Notes under the pieces: model-generated
Told to the model about the DNA's origin: nothing
Database searches by the model: none
What the model saw: only the letters and a program-made list of their open reading frames with translations
Position numbers and translations under genes: made by a program
Part shown: positions 42,838-51,318 of the stretch, in pieces
Layout of the letters: each line of letters begins with the position of its first letter
How positions within the stretch are numbered: position 1 is the stretch's first letter
From: Anaerolineae bacterium
GTDB lineage: Bacteria > Chloroflexota > Anaerolineae > JAFGEY01
Assembly: GCA_016929775.1 (NCBI GenBank)
Contig: JAFGIE010000215.1
Coordinates: 1 to 58,962, forward strand
Length of the DNA: 58,962 bases
Direction of reading: 5' to 3'

Positions 42838-43193
42838 CGCGCCAGCCCGAGACGCGCGCGCGGGACAGGGACCTTGTCGGCGCGCGCGGCTTCGCCCGCC
42901 AGACCGGGTACCTGAACCACAAAGTGCACGTGATCGGGCGAGCTGGCGGTGAAAGTGTGTGCCTCGCCCGGCTCTACGACCAGGACCTCGCCGGCGCACA
43001 GGACCACGGTCTGCTGTTCGACGCGCACCTCTGCCATGCCGCGCGCCATGAGATAGATCTCGGTCATGGAGAGGTGGAGATGCGGGTCGTCGACGCCGGT
43101 GTTCGCATAGCCGATCGAGATGTCGAGGTCCGCGTTCCAGGGACCCAAGTACCACCCCTTGGGCCGGTCCGTGTCTGCACGCTCGATGCGCAT
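42834..43193 (-). CDS. Cupin-domain protein
   Basis: 119 aa. Cupin motif 1 in DDPHLHLSMTEIYLMARGMAEV (HxH and Glu) and motif 2 in GEVLVVEPGEAHTF. The C-terminal tail is basic and Ala/Arg-rich. The metal site looks complete, but substrate and role are unknown. The stop overlaps the start of the PD40-SpoIID gene by 4 bp, and it begins 17 bp after the end of uvrC, all on the minus strand. Confidence 0.8.
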   Translation of the reverse strand: MRIERADTDRPKGWYLGPWNADLDISIGYANTGVDDPHLHLSMTEIYLMARGMAEVRVEQQTVVLCAGEVLVVEPGEAHTFTASSPDHVHFVVQVPGLAGEAARADKVPVPRARLGLAR

Positions 43194-43210
43194 CGCGATG
43201 GGCTCCTGCT

Positions 43211-45061
43211 CTACAGGGATTCCTTGATCCGCTCGGCGACTTGGTGGGTCATGCCAGGCACCGCCGCCAGTTCCTCGATAGAGGCCTTGCGGATCCGTTC
43301 CATGGAACCAAAGGCCTTCAGCAGCGCCTTGCGGCGCTGCGGACCGACCCCCGGGATTGCCTCCAGCGTGGAAGCCAGCCCAAGGCGACGGCGCGCACGC
43401 CGGTGAGCCGTGATCGCAAAGCGGTGCGCCTCGTCGCGGATGCGCTGGATCAGGTGCAGGCCCTCTGAGTCTCGGGGCAGGCAGACTGGGTCCTGCTGCC
43501 TGGGCAGATAGACCTCCTCCTCGCGCTTGGCGAGGCCGAACACGGGTAGGTGGTCCAGGCCATACTCACTCAGGACCTCTAGTGCGGCGCTCAGCTGTCC
43601 CTTTCCCCCGTCGATCAGGACCAGGTCGGGAAGCACCGCGAAAGAGGGATCGGCCACGATCCCGACGCTTTCCTTGTCCGGGTCCGAGATCGTGCGCTTG
43701 AAGCGGCGGCGCAGGGCCTCCTGGAGGGAGGCATAGTCGTCGGCGTGCCCGGTGACGGTGCGAATGCGGAAGCGCCGGTACTCGCTCTTGCGTGGTACGC
43801 CGTGCACAAAGACGACCATGCTGGCATAGGTCGCCGCGCCGTGGAAGGTCGAGATGTCATAGCCCTCGATCCGGGCGGGGGGGGAGGGCAGTTCGAGCGC
43901 TTCCTGGATCTGAGCCAGGGCCTGGGTCTGGCGGGTTTGGTCGGCCTCCCACTGCGCGCGCAGGGACGAGAGCGTCTGCGCGGCGTTGTCGGCGGCGAGA
44001 CGGAGCAGTTCCTTGCTCTTGCCCCGCTTGGGGACACGGAGCGTGACCGTCCCGCCGCGCTTGCCGCGCAGCCAGCTCTCGATGATGCGCGCTTGCTCGA
44101 CGTTGTACGGGAGCAGGATCTCGGGCGGCACGTAGGCGGCTTCGTTGTAGAACTGCTCGACGAATGCTTGCAGGACAGAGGCGTCTTCCTCGCCCGTTGC
44201 GCCCTCGAGCACAAAGTACTCGCGCCCGATGATCGTGCCATTGCGGATGAAAAAGACCTGCACGCAGGCGTGTCCGTCGTCGCGTGCAAAGGCGACCACA
44301 TCCTGGTCCTTGCGGATCGCCGAGACGATCTTTTGCCGCGTGATCTGCTGGATGTCGCGGATCTGGTCGCGGTAGACGGCAGCGCGCTCAAAGTCGAGCG
44401 CTGCGGATGCGGCGCGCATGCGGCTCTCCAGATCGTCGACGATCTCTTGGTCACGCCCTTCCAGGAACTGGCTGACCTGCGCGATCACGGCGCGATAGTC
44501 CTCGCGGCTGACCGCCCCGATGCAGGGGCCGAGACAGCGACCGATGTGGTAGTAGAGGCAGGGACGACGGTCTTTGCCGGTGATCTCGCGGTTGCAGGTG
44601 CGGTAGGGGAACAGCTTGCGCAGGAGGTCGAGCGTGTGGTGCACGGCGCTCGAGGAGGCATACGGACCGTAGTAGCGACTGCCATCCTGCTCCATCCGCC
44701 GCGAGGCAAAGATCCGCGGAAAGTCCTCGGCCCACGTGATCTTGATGTACGGGTAGTGCTTGTCGTCTTTGAGGCGGATGTTGTAGCGGGGGCGATGCTT
44801 CTTGATCAGCTCACACTCGAGGATCAGCGCCTCGAGTTCCGTGTCGGTGACGATAAAGTCGAGATCGTAGATGTTGGCGACCAGCTCGCGGGTCTTGTGG
44901 TCGCGCTGCGAGGATGCGTGAAAGTAGGACCGCACCCGATCCTGGAGGTGGATCGACTTGCCGACATAGATCACTTTCTCGGCGCGATCGCGGTAGATGT
45001 AGACGCCGGGCTTGTCCGGCACGCTGTCGAGCTTGTCCTGGAGCTGTGGACGGATCTCCAC
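43211..45061 (-). CDS. uvrC: UvrABC excinuclease subunit C
   Basis: 616 aa, standard UvrC. GIY-YIG nuclease domain with GVYIYRD (about 19-25), YVG at 32-34 and the catalytic Arg in DRVRSYF. A Cys-rich segment (CNREITGKDRRPCLYYHIGRCLGPC) may bind Fe-S or zinc. The UVR domain is ALDFERAAVYRDQIRDI. The RNase H-like endonuclease domain has EGYDISTFHG and VLIDGGKGQL. The C-terminal HhH pair is AIPGVGPQRRKALLKAFG. It cuts both sides of bulky DNA lesions with UvrA and UvrB, which are not in this window. Confidence 0.97.
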   Translation of the reverse strand: MEIRPQLQDKLDSVPDKPGVYIYRDRAEKVIYVGKSIHLQDRVRSYFHASSQRDHKTRELVANIYDLDFIVTDTELEALILECELIKKHRPRYNIRLKDDKHYPYIKITWAEDFPRIFASRRMEQDGSRYYGPYASSSAVHHTLDLLRKLFPYRTCNREITGKDRRPCLYYHIGRCLGPCIGAVSREDYRAVIAQVSQFLEGRDQEIVDDLESRMRAASAALDFERAAVYRDQIRDIQQITRQKIVSAIRKDQDVVAFARDDGHACVQVFFIRNGTIIGREYFVLEGATGEEDASVLQAFVEQFYNEAAYVPPEILLPYNVEQARIIESWLRGKRGGTVTLRVPKRGKSKELLRLAADNAAQTLSSLRAQWEADQTRQTQALAQIQEALELPSPPARIEGYDISTFHGAATYASMVVFVHGVPRKSEYRRFRIRTVTGHADDYASLQEALRRRFKRTISDPDKESVGIVADPSFAVLPDLVLIDGGKGQLSAALEVLSEYGLDHLPVFGLAKREEEVYLPRQQDPVCLPRDSEGLHLIQRIRDEAHRFAITAHRRARRRLGLASTLEAIPGVGPQRRKALLKAFGSMERIRKASIEELAAVPGMTHQVAERIKESL

Positions 45062-45093
45062 GCTGTACCCCCGATTGTCCCGCTAGTGGGCGT

Positions 45094-45122
45094 ATTCTAT
45101 ACAAAAGCGTGTCGCGACGCAA
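45094..45122 (-). promoter_or_regulatory. uvrC promoter
   Basis: On the minus strand, TTGCGT (45122-45117) and TAGAAT (45099-45094) are 17 bp apart, about 30 nt upstream of the uvrC start. No obvious LexA box is visible near it. Confidence 0.6.
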
Positions 45123-45134
45123 TTCGCCTGCGGT

Positions 45135-45153
45135 CGGGCGCCCACGGCGCCCG
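45135..45153. promoter_or_regulatory. Inverted repeat next to the PfkB-kinase promoter
   Basis: 8-bp arms CGGGCGCC and GGCGCCCG with a 3-nt centre, ending one base before the -35 element of the sugar-kinase promoter. It could be an operator; the function is inferred from position only. Confidence 0.35.
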
Positions 45154-45154
45154 A

Positions 45155-45183
45155 TTGGTGGCGCCGTCCCGGCGTGGTATAAT
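45155..45183 (+). promoter_or_regulatory. Promoter of the PfkB-family kinase gene
   Basis: TTGGTG at 45155-45160 and a perfect TATAAT at 45178-45183 with a 17-bp spacer; transcript start near 45190, about 40 nt before GTG 45231. Confidence 0.75.
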
Positions 45184-45230
45184 GGGCGTCACACCCTGCG
45201 CCTGGACACGCGCACCTGTGGAGGGATCGG

Positions 45231-46214
45231 GTGATCTATACCCTGACGCTCAACCCAACGCTCGATCGCACGCTGACGGTCGAGGGCTTTGCCGTTGGCG
45301 GCACGTACAAGACGAGTCACGATCAGTGCTTGCCTGCGGGCAAGGGGATCAATGCCGCGCGCGTGGTCGCCACGCTGGGCGCGCCCGTGACGGCGCTCGG
45401 ACTAGTGGGCGGGCAGGACGCGGCGGTGTTTGCGGATGCACTCCGCTCAGCCGGGATCGAGGACCGGCTGATCGCCATTCCCGGTCGGACCCGCAACAGC
45501 GTGACGATCCTCGATCCGGTTGCCGGGACAGAGACGCACGTGCGCGAGCAGGGCAGCACGCCGCCAGCAAGCGCCATGGAACGGGTACGTCACCTGGTCG
45601 CAGGGCTGACGCCGGGCGATTGGCTGATCCTCGCCGGGAGCCTGCCGCCAGGACTAGGACCGGACACGTACCGCGACCTGTGCCGGCGCTGCGCGGCGCG
45701 CGGCGTGCGTACGGTGCTCGACGCGAATGGCCCGCCGCTCCTCGCGGGGGCGGAGGCGCCGCCGACGGTGCTCAAGCCGAACCTGTTTGAGCTGTGGCAG
45801 CTCGACCGGCGCTGCGCCGAGGGGAGGACCGAGATCGAGCCGGACGTCGCAGACCTGGATGCGGTCCTCGCTGCAGCGCGCCGGGTACAGGAGTTGGGGA
45901 TCGAGGTGGTCGTCGTCACGCTTGGCGCGCGGGGGGCGATCGGGATCGACCGGGGCGGGCAAGCCTGGCACGCCGTCGTCGCGCTAGACCGTCCCCTGGT
46001 AGACGCCGTGGGCAGCGGGGATGCCCTGGGCGCTGGCTTGACCAAGGCCCTCTCGGAGGGGGCGCCCCTAGCGGAGGCGCTGCGCCTCGGGGTCGCGTGC
46101 GGTGCGGCGAACGCGCTGGTCGCCGGAGCGGGGCGCTGCCAGCTGGGTGACATCGAGCGGCTTGCGGGACGCGCAGCCGTGTCCCAGGTCGCGGAGCGGC
46201 GCGCGGGGCGATGA
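45231..46214 (+). CDS. PfkB-family kinase (1-phosphofructokinase/tagatose-6-phosphate kinase type)
   Basis: 327 aa. LTLNPTLDRTLTVEGF at the N-terminus and the sugar-phosphate loop PAGKGINAARVVATLGA mark the FruK/LacC branch. Further blocks are GSLPPGLGPDTYRDLCRR and the C-terminal PfkB signature VDAVGSGDALGAGLTKAL, with the catalytic Asp in DALGAG. It phosphorylates a sugar phosphate such as fructose 1-phosphate. No PTS gene adjoins it, so the upstream substrate source is open. GTG start with GGAGGG upstream. Confidence 0.9.
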   Translation: MIYTLTLNPTLDRTLTVEGFAVGGTYKTSHDQCLPAGKGINAARVVATLGAPVTALGLVGGQDAAVFADALRSAGIEDRLIAIPGRTRNSVTILDPVAGTETHVREQGSTPPASAMERVRHLVAGLTPGDWLILAGSLPPGLGPDTYRDLCRRCAARGVRTVLDANGPPLLAGAEAPPTVLKPNLFELWQLDRRCAEGRTEIEPDVADLDAVLAAARRVQELGIEVVVVTLGARGAIGIDRGGQAWHAVVALDRPLVDAVGSGDALGAGLTKALSEGAPLAEALRLGVACGAANALVAGAGRCQLGDIERLAGRAAVSQVAERRAGR

Positions 46215-46217
46215 CGT

Positions 46218-46247
46218 TTCGCGGCGCGTTCTGTTCCATGCTATAAT
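46218..46247 (+). promoter_or_regulatory. Promoter of the epimerase-led operon
   Basis: A perfect TATAAT at 46242-46247 with a poor -35 (TTCGCG at 46218-46223, 18-bp spacer). The transcript would start near 46254 and run through the epimerase, RluB-type, cmk, DUF512 and NUDIX-GNAT genes. Confidence 0.55.
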
Positions 46248-46319
46248 AGCCGCTGACGGCGACTGGCGGACTGGCTATGTCGTGCCCGTCGAATCGCGTG
46301 AGGAGGCAAGGGCGAGCGT

Positions 46320-47345
46320 ATGAAGAAGCGTATCTTGGTCACCGGCGCCGCCGGGTTCATGGGCAGTCACCTGGTCGACCACCTGGTTGCAGAGGGGCAC
46401 GACGTGTACGGCGTGGACGACATGTCGGGCGGTTTCTGGCGCAACGTCAACCCGGGGTCGACCTTCCACCGGCTCGATCTGCGGGACAAGGGGGCGACGT
46501 GCGCGCTGGTGGAGGAGATCAGGCCTCAGGTGGTCTATCACCTGGCGGCGGATGCGACGGAAGGACGGAGCCAGTTCACGCCGATCGCGTGCACTGAGCG
46601 GAACTACTTGGCCTATCTGAACGTGCTCGTGCCGGCGATCCAGAACGGGCTCGAGCGCATGGTCGTTACCAGCTCGATGAGCGTGTACGGGGCGCAGGAG
46701 CCGCCCTTCAACGAGGATATGGCGCCAGCGCCAGAGGACATCTATGGGATCGCCAAGGCGGCGATGGAAAAGGCGACCGAGATCTTGAGCACGGTACACG
46801 GCTTTGAGTACGTGATCATCCGCCCACACAACGTGTATGGTCCGCGACAGAACATCGCCGACCCGTACCGCAACGTGATCGGCATCTTTATCAACCGGCT
46901 GCTGCAGGGCAAGGGATACTATATCTATGGCGACGGCGAGCAAAAGCGCGCCTTCACCTACGTCGACGATTTCACACCCTACATGGCGTACGCCGGGTTC
47001 TCGCCCAGGTGCAGAGGCGAGGTGATCAACCTCGGTCCGCGCCAAGAGTACTCGATCAACGAGATGTCGGATACGCTGCTTGACCTGTTCTACGAGGGAC
47101 GTACGCCCGAGATCGAGCCGATCTACTTGCCAGATCGGCCCCAGGAGGTCAAGGAGGCGTACTGCACGGTTGAAAAGGCGGAGCGGCTGCTGGGCTACGA
47201 GGCCAAGGTCTCCCTGAGAGAGGGGATGAGCCGCATGCTGAGCTGGGCACGGGAGCTCGGTCCGCAGCAACCCCGTTACTTGGAAGAGGGGCTCGAACTC
47301 ACGACGGGCGACGTGCCCGTTACGTGGCGGGATAGGCTGATCTGA
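46320..47345 (+). CDS. NAD-dependent nucleotide-sugar epimerase/dehydratase
   Basis: 341-aa extended SDR. NAD-binding VTGAAGFMGSHL, Ser pair at 118-119 (TSSMSVYG), catalytic Tyr142 and Lys146 (YGIAK). The segment IIRPHNVYGPRQNIADPYRNVIG and the following FINRLLQGKGYYIYGDGEQKRAF... substrate region match UDP-glucose/GlcNAc epimerases. It probably supplies a sugar nucleotide for surface glycans. It is followed, with a 1-bp gap, by the pseudouridine synthase gene. Confidence 0.9.
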   Translation: MKKRILVTGAAGFMGSHLVDHLVAEGHDVYGVDDMSGGFWRNVNPGSTFHRLDLRDKGATCALVEEIRPQVVYHLAADATEGRSQFTPIACTERNYLAYLNVLVPAIQNGLERMVVTSSMSVYGAQEPPFNEDMAPAPEDIYGIAKAAMEKATEILSTVHGFEYVIIRPHNVYGPRQNIADPYRNVIGIFINRLLQGKGYYIYGDGEQKRAFTYVDDFTPYMAYAGFSPRCRGEVINLGPRQEYSINEMSDTLLDLFYEGRTPEIEPIYLPDRPQEVKEAYCTVEKAERLLGYEAKVSLREGMSRMLSWARELGPQQPRYLEEGLELTTGDVPVTWRDRLI

Positions 47346-47346
47346 G

Positions 47347-48135
47347 ATGATGCGACTTCAGAAGGTCCTCTCGCAGGCAGGGGTCGCATCGCGCCGCGCC
47401 AGCGAGGAGTTGATCCGGGCGGGACGCGTGCGCGTGAACGGGCAGGTCGTGAGCGAGATGGGCGTCCAGGTGGACCCGAGGCGGGACGAGATCGTGGTGG
47501 ATGGACACCCAGTCCAGATCGCGCGCGAACGGCGTTACCTCAAGCTGCACAAGCCAGCGGGCTACCTTTCGGTCATGTCGGACCAGCGGGGGCGGCGCGA
47601 CCTGGGCGCGCTCTTGCCCGGGATCGAAGGCGTCCATCCGGTGGGGCGCCTGGATCGCGACAGCGAAGGGCTGATGCTGCTCACCGACGACGGCGCGCTG
47701 ACGCAGCGGCTGACCCACCCCCGGTACCGACACACCAAGGAGTACCTGGTGCTCGTGCGCGGCGCACTGACCCGCAAGGCGCTGCGTACGCTGCGTGAGG
47801 GCGTCGAGCTGGAGGAGGGCAAGACCGCTCCGGCGACGGTCAGGCCCGAAGCATCGACGCCGTGGGGCGGCGCCACGCGGGGCACGTCCTGGTTACGCGT
47901 GACGCTGCATGAGGGGCGAAAACGACAGATCCGGCGCATGTGCGAGTCAGTGGGCCATCCAGTCGTGCGCTTGATCCGGGTCCGGATCGGGCCGATCGAG
48001 CTCGGGGACCTGGGTTCCGGCGCCTACCGCGACCTGACCGCAGCCGAGATGGCGCTCCTGCGGCAGGAGGTCGATTGGCCTGGAGCCGATGTGCGCCGCC
48101 GCAAGGGGCGGGGACAGGACGAGCGGGGAGGGTGA
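47347..48135 (+). CDS. rluB: Pseudouridine synthase, RluB/RsuA family
   Basis: 262 aa. S4 RNA-binding domain at the N-terminus (MRLQKVLSQAGVASRRASEELI) and the catalytic RsuA domain with the active-site Asp in GRLDRDSEGLMLLTDDG (about residue 102). Further motifs are RYRHTKEYLVLVRG and LHEGRKRQIRRMCESVGHPV. RluB modifies 23S rRNA and RsuA modifies 16S rRNA; the short N-terminus and cmk neighbourhood favour RluB, as seen in many genomes. Its C-terminus is basic and Gly-rich. Stop and cmk start overlap by one base. Confidence 0.93.
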   Translation: MMRLQKVLSQAGVASRRASEELIRAGRVRVNGQVVSEMGVQVDPRRDEIVVDGHPVQIARERRYLKLHKPAGYLSVMSDQRGRRDLGALLPGIEGVHPVGRLDRDSEGLMLLTDDGALTQRLTHPRYRHTKEYLVLVRGALTRKALRTLREGVELEEGKTAPATVRPEASTPWGGATRGTSWLRVTLHEGRKRQIRRMCESVGHPVVRLIRVRIGPIELGDLGSGAYRDLTAAEMALLRQEVDWPGADVRRRKGRGQDERGG

Positions 48136-48860
48136 TGCCACTGCCATCGACGATCGCGATTGACGGGCCCGCCGCGTCGGGCAAGAGCACGATCGGCGCC
48201 TTGCTCGCCGAGCGGCTGGGCTACGTGTACTTTGACACCGGTGTGATGTACCGTGCGGTCACCTGGGCTGCGCTGCAGCGCGGGATCCCGATCGAGGAGG
48301 AGGATGCGGTCACGGCGCTCTCGGAGCGGCTGCTGATCGAGGTGACCCGACCGACGGTGGATGACGGACGGCAGTACACGGTTCTGGCGGATGGCGAGGA
48401 CGTGACGTGGGACCTGCGCCGCCCTGAAGTGAACCAACACGTCTCTCCTGTCAGCGCCTACCCGGGCGTCCGGCGCGCCCTGCTCGCACAGCAGCGCCGC
48501 ATCGGGGAGGATGGGTCAGTCGTCATGGTTGGGCGGGACATCGGGACCGTGGTCCTGCCAGATGCGGATCTCAAGGTGTACCTGGACGCGACCGTGGACG
48601 AACGCGCCTGGCGGCGCTACGTCGAGGTGTACGCGCGGCGAACGGCGCGACAGCCCGAGCGGGACGCCGTGAGCGGCGACGAGTACGCGTCGATCCGGGA
48701 GGGCTTGGCGCGCCGCGACCGGATCGACAGCAGTCGAGAGGTCGCGCCCCTGCGCGCCGCTAAAGACGCGGTAGTGATCGACACGACTGACATGCCAGTA
48801 GCGGAAGTACTCGCGCGCGTGCTGGCGCTGTGCAACCGGGAGCGTGACAGCGATCGATGA
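48135..48860 (+). CDS. cmk: Cytidylate kinase
   Basis: 241 aa. Phosphorylates CMP and dCMP to the diphosphates. P-loop IAIDGPAASGKSTIG (about 7-21), the CMP-binding segment YFDTGVMYRAVTW, the VMVGRDIGTVVLPDADLKVYL block and a lid with RRTARQPERD. ATG 48135 follows GGGGAGGG; the frame is open far upstream inside rluB, but the family starts here. It overlaps the DUF512 start by 4 bp. Confidence 0.96.
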   Translation: MPLPSTIAIDGPAASGKSTIGALLAERLGYVYFDTGVMYRAVTWAALQRGIPIEEEDAVTALSERLLIEVTRPTVDDGRQYTVLADGEDVTWDLRRPEVNQHVSPVSAYPGVRRALLAQQRRIGEDGSVVMVGRDIGTVVLPDADLKVYLDATVDERAWRRYVEVYARRTARQPERDAVSGDEYASIREGLARRDRIDSSREVAPLRAAKDAVVIDTTDMPVAEVLARVLALCNRERDSDR

Positions 48861-50176
48861 GCGGCGGCGTCGTCACGGCAGTCGCGCCTGGCAGCATGGG
48901 GAGGGCGCTGGGCATCCAGCCCGGCGATGTGCTGCTCGAGATCAACGGGCACCGGTTGCGAGATGTGCTGGACGTGCAGTTCTATGCCGCGGACGAGGAC
49001 CTGGAGCTCGTGGTGCGGCGCGGCGAGCAGGAGATCCGCCACCACGTCGAACGCCCGTACGGCGTAGCGCTGGGCTTGGACTTTGTGTCGCCGACATTTG
49101 ACGGCATGCGGCGTTGCAGCAATCGCTGCGAGTTCTGCTTTGTCGCGCAGATGCCGCCGGGCATGCGACGTTCGCTGTACGTACGCGACGATGACTATCG
49201 CTACAGTGTGCTCTATGGCGCCTTTGTCACGCTGACCAACCTGACGGAGGAGGACTGGGCGCGTCTTGCGGAGCAGCGCCTCTCTCCGCTCTACGTGTCG
49301 GTGCACGCGACCGAGCCGCGGTTGCGCCGCCGGCTGTTGGGGCGCGACGCCATCCCGGATATCCTGCCTCAGCTCGATCGCCTGGCGGCGCTGGGGATCG
49401 AGACCCACGCGCAGGTTGTGCTCACGCCCGGTCTGAACGACGGGGCGCACTTGACGCGCACCCTCGACGACCTGACCGCACGCACGCCTGCCGTGGCGTC
49501 GATCGGCGTGGTGCCCGTCGGGCTAACGCGATACCACCGCGGTCAGTGCCGCAGGTATGCACCAGATGAGGCACGCACGATCATCGCGCAGATCGCGCCG
49601 CGGCAAGAGGCGCTGCGCGGAGTGCATGGGCGAACGGTGGTCTATTTGGCGGATGAGTGGTACCTGCTCGCCGAGCAGCCCATCCCTGCGGACGAGGCCT
49701 ACGACGACTACCCGCAGCTCGAGAACGGGATCGGCTTGGTGCGGCTGTTTCTCGACGATCTGGCGGCGCTGAAGGGTGCGCGGCGCACGTCTCGTATCGC
49801 GCGCTGCACCCTGGCGTGCGGCACGTTGATCGCGCCGATCATGGCGCGCGCGGCGCAAGCGCTCGCCTGTCGAAGCGGGGTTGAGATCGCGGTCGTGCCG
49901 ATCGCGAACCGTACCTTTGGCGAGACGGTGACGGTCTCGGGCCTGTTGGGCGGAAAGGACGTCGTGGCGGGGCTCGAGGGACGCGCGCTCGGCGAGATGG
50001 TCTTTGTGCCCGAGGCGATGTTTGCCGAGTATACGCCCGAGCGAGAGCGGGCGGACGGGGCGCGGTACACGCTGGATGACATGGCCCTGCCCGACCTGGA
50101 GGCGCGGCTCGGACAGCGCGTGGTCCCGGCGGCGACGATGAGCGAGGTATGGCGCGCATTGGCGCGCGGGGTGTAG
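48857..50176 (+). CDS. PDZ-radical SAM (DUF512) protein
   Basis: 439 aa. An N-terminal PDZ-like domain (about 1-75: VTAVAPGSMGRALGIQPGDVLLEING) is joined to a radical-SAM-like barrel with CX3CX2C at Cys87, Cys91, Cys94 (CSNRCEFC). The DUF512 C-terminal domain follows (about 250-439). The family is widespread in bacteria, especially near cmk, der or plsY; the reaction is unknown. Translationally coupled to cmk (ATGA overlap). Confidence 0.9.
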   Translation: MSGGVVTAVAPGSMGRALGIQPGDVLLEINGHRLRDVLDVQFYAADEDLELVVRRGEQEIRHHVERPYGVALGLDFVSPTFDGMRRCSNRCEFCFVAQMPPGMRRSLYVRDDDYRYSVLYGAFVTLTNLTEEDWARLAEQRLSPLYVSVHATEPRLRRRLLGRDAIPDILPQLDRLAALGIETHAQVVLTPGLNDGAHLTRTLDDLTARTPAVASIGVVPVGLTRYHRGQCRRYAPDEARTIIAQIAPRQEALRGVHGRTVVYLADEWYLLAEQPIPADEAYDDYPQLENGIGLVRLFLDDLAALKGARRTSRIARCTLACGTLIAPIMARAAQALACRSGVEIAVVPIANRTFGETVTVSGLLGGKDVVAGLEGRALGEMVFVPEAMFAEYTPERERADGARYTLDDMALPDLEARLGQRVVPAATMSEVWRALARGV

Positions 50177-50193
50177 AGGAGAACCAGGCGACC

Positions 50194-51141
50194 GTGATCA
50201 GCAATCCCAAGTTCTGTCCACGATGTGGCGCATCTTTGGTGATACGCGAACTGGCGGACCGCCCGCGTCCCGTGTGTCCGCGCTGCGGGTTCATCTTTTA
50301 CCTGAACCCGATCGTCGCCGTAGGCGCGTTGATCGAGTCGGGTGGGCGGGTGGCGTTGGTGCAGCGCGGGGTGGAGCCGGGGCGCGAGCTGTGGGGCCTA
50401 CCGGCGGGCTATGTCGAGGCTGACGAGACCACGGAGGAAGCCGTGGTGCGCGAGGCGTTGGAAGAGACGCACCTCCACGTCGAGGTCGAGGGCCTCCTGG
50501 ACGCGTACTCGTACGGGCGCGAACAGGATCGCGGGGTGCTGCTCGTCTACGGCGTTCGCCTGCAGTCGGGGACGCTGGAGGCGGGGGATGACGCCATCGC
50601 CGCCGCTTGGTTTGGGCCGGAAGAGCTGCCCGAGATCGCGTTCCGGACCCACCACGAAGTGCTGCACAAGTGGCGGCAAGCGCGCTCGGTGGTCTACCGG
50701 GCGGCGACATTGGCCGAGGCCGAAGTCGCCGTGATGCTCTCAGAGCAGTTCCCGTACGACCAGCGCGATGACCAAGCCTTGGTGCTCGACGATCCCGACC
50801 AGGCGCTGTACGTCGCGTTGGATAATGGGCAGGTGGTGGGGTTTGCGACGGTCGTCGTAGACCGGCGCGCCTGCGTGGCGCACCTGGAGCGCATTTTCGT
50901 CCACCCCCGGTACCGGCGGTGGGGGATTGGCACGCAGTTGGTGCACACCTGCGTGTCGCGCGGACGGGCGGAGCGGGTGAACGCGGTCATCGTGCAGGTG
51001 CCTGTCTCGAACCCGGGCTGGACAGTGTACCTGAATGCCGGGTTCCAGGTGACAGGGTTCACGACCAGCTACTATGCGGCACAGTCGGACCACGCAGAGG
51101 CTGCACTGGTGTTGAGCTACGATCTGTTGGGCGAGGGATAG
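50194..51141 (+). CDS. Zinc ribbon-NUDIX hydrolase-GNAT acetyltransferase fusion
   Basis: 315 aa from GTG 50194 (GAGGAG at 50175-50180); ATG 50149 in frame would add 15 residues. Zinc ribbon at the N-terminus (FCPRCGASL and PVCPRCGF), as in NADH pyrophosphatase NudC. The NUDIX box is GYVEADETTEEAVVREALEET, with Thr in place of the usual Gly. A GNAT acetyltransferase occupies the C-terminal half (about 175-315), with the acetyl-CoA motif VHPRYRRWGIGTQLVHTC. The NUDIX part probably hydrolyses a nucleoside diphosphate derivative; the acetyl acceptor is unknown. Confidence 0.88.
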   Translation: MISNPKFCPRCGASLVIRELADRPRPVCPRCGFIFYLNPIVAVGALIESGGRVALVQRGVEPGRELWGLPAGYVEADETTEEAVVREALEETHLHVEVEGLLDAYSYGREQDRGVLLVYGVRLQSGTLEAGDDAIAAAWFGPEELPEIAFRTHHEVLHKWRQARSVVYRAATLAEAEVAVMLSEQFPYDQRDDQALVLDDPDQALYVALDNGQVVGFATVVVDRRACVAHLERIFVHPRYRRWGIGTQLVHTCVSRGRAERVNAVIVQVPVSNPGWTVYLNAGFQVTGFTTSYYAAQSDHAEAALVLSYDLLGEG

Positions 51142-51244
51142 CGACTGGCGGGGCTGTGCACGACCTGTTGGGTCAGCTGGGCGGCGAAGGGCTATCAATT
51201 GTGTCTCGCGCCAACGCGCCTCGCGCGTGAGATGAATCCCGATA

Positions 51245-51273
51245 TTGACCTCGGGCGCGGTTTGCGCTATAAT
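51245..51273 (+). promoter_or_regulatory. Promoter of the sugar ABC operon
   Basis: TTGACC at 51245-51250 and a perfect TATAAT at 51268-51273 with a 17-bp spacer, one base from full consensus. About 45 nt of leader before ATG 51319. 51142-51244 contains nothing else I can identify. Confidence 0.85.
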
Positions 51274-51318
51274 GCCTTACGGTGGTGGCGGGCAACTTGT
51301 CCCCTAGGAGGAGGAGAG

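Noticed and set aside
43745..45790. A 681-residue plus-strand frame opposite uvrC and into the PfkB gene
   Set aside because: Shadow frame: both genes it overlaps have full family motifs.
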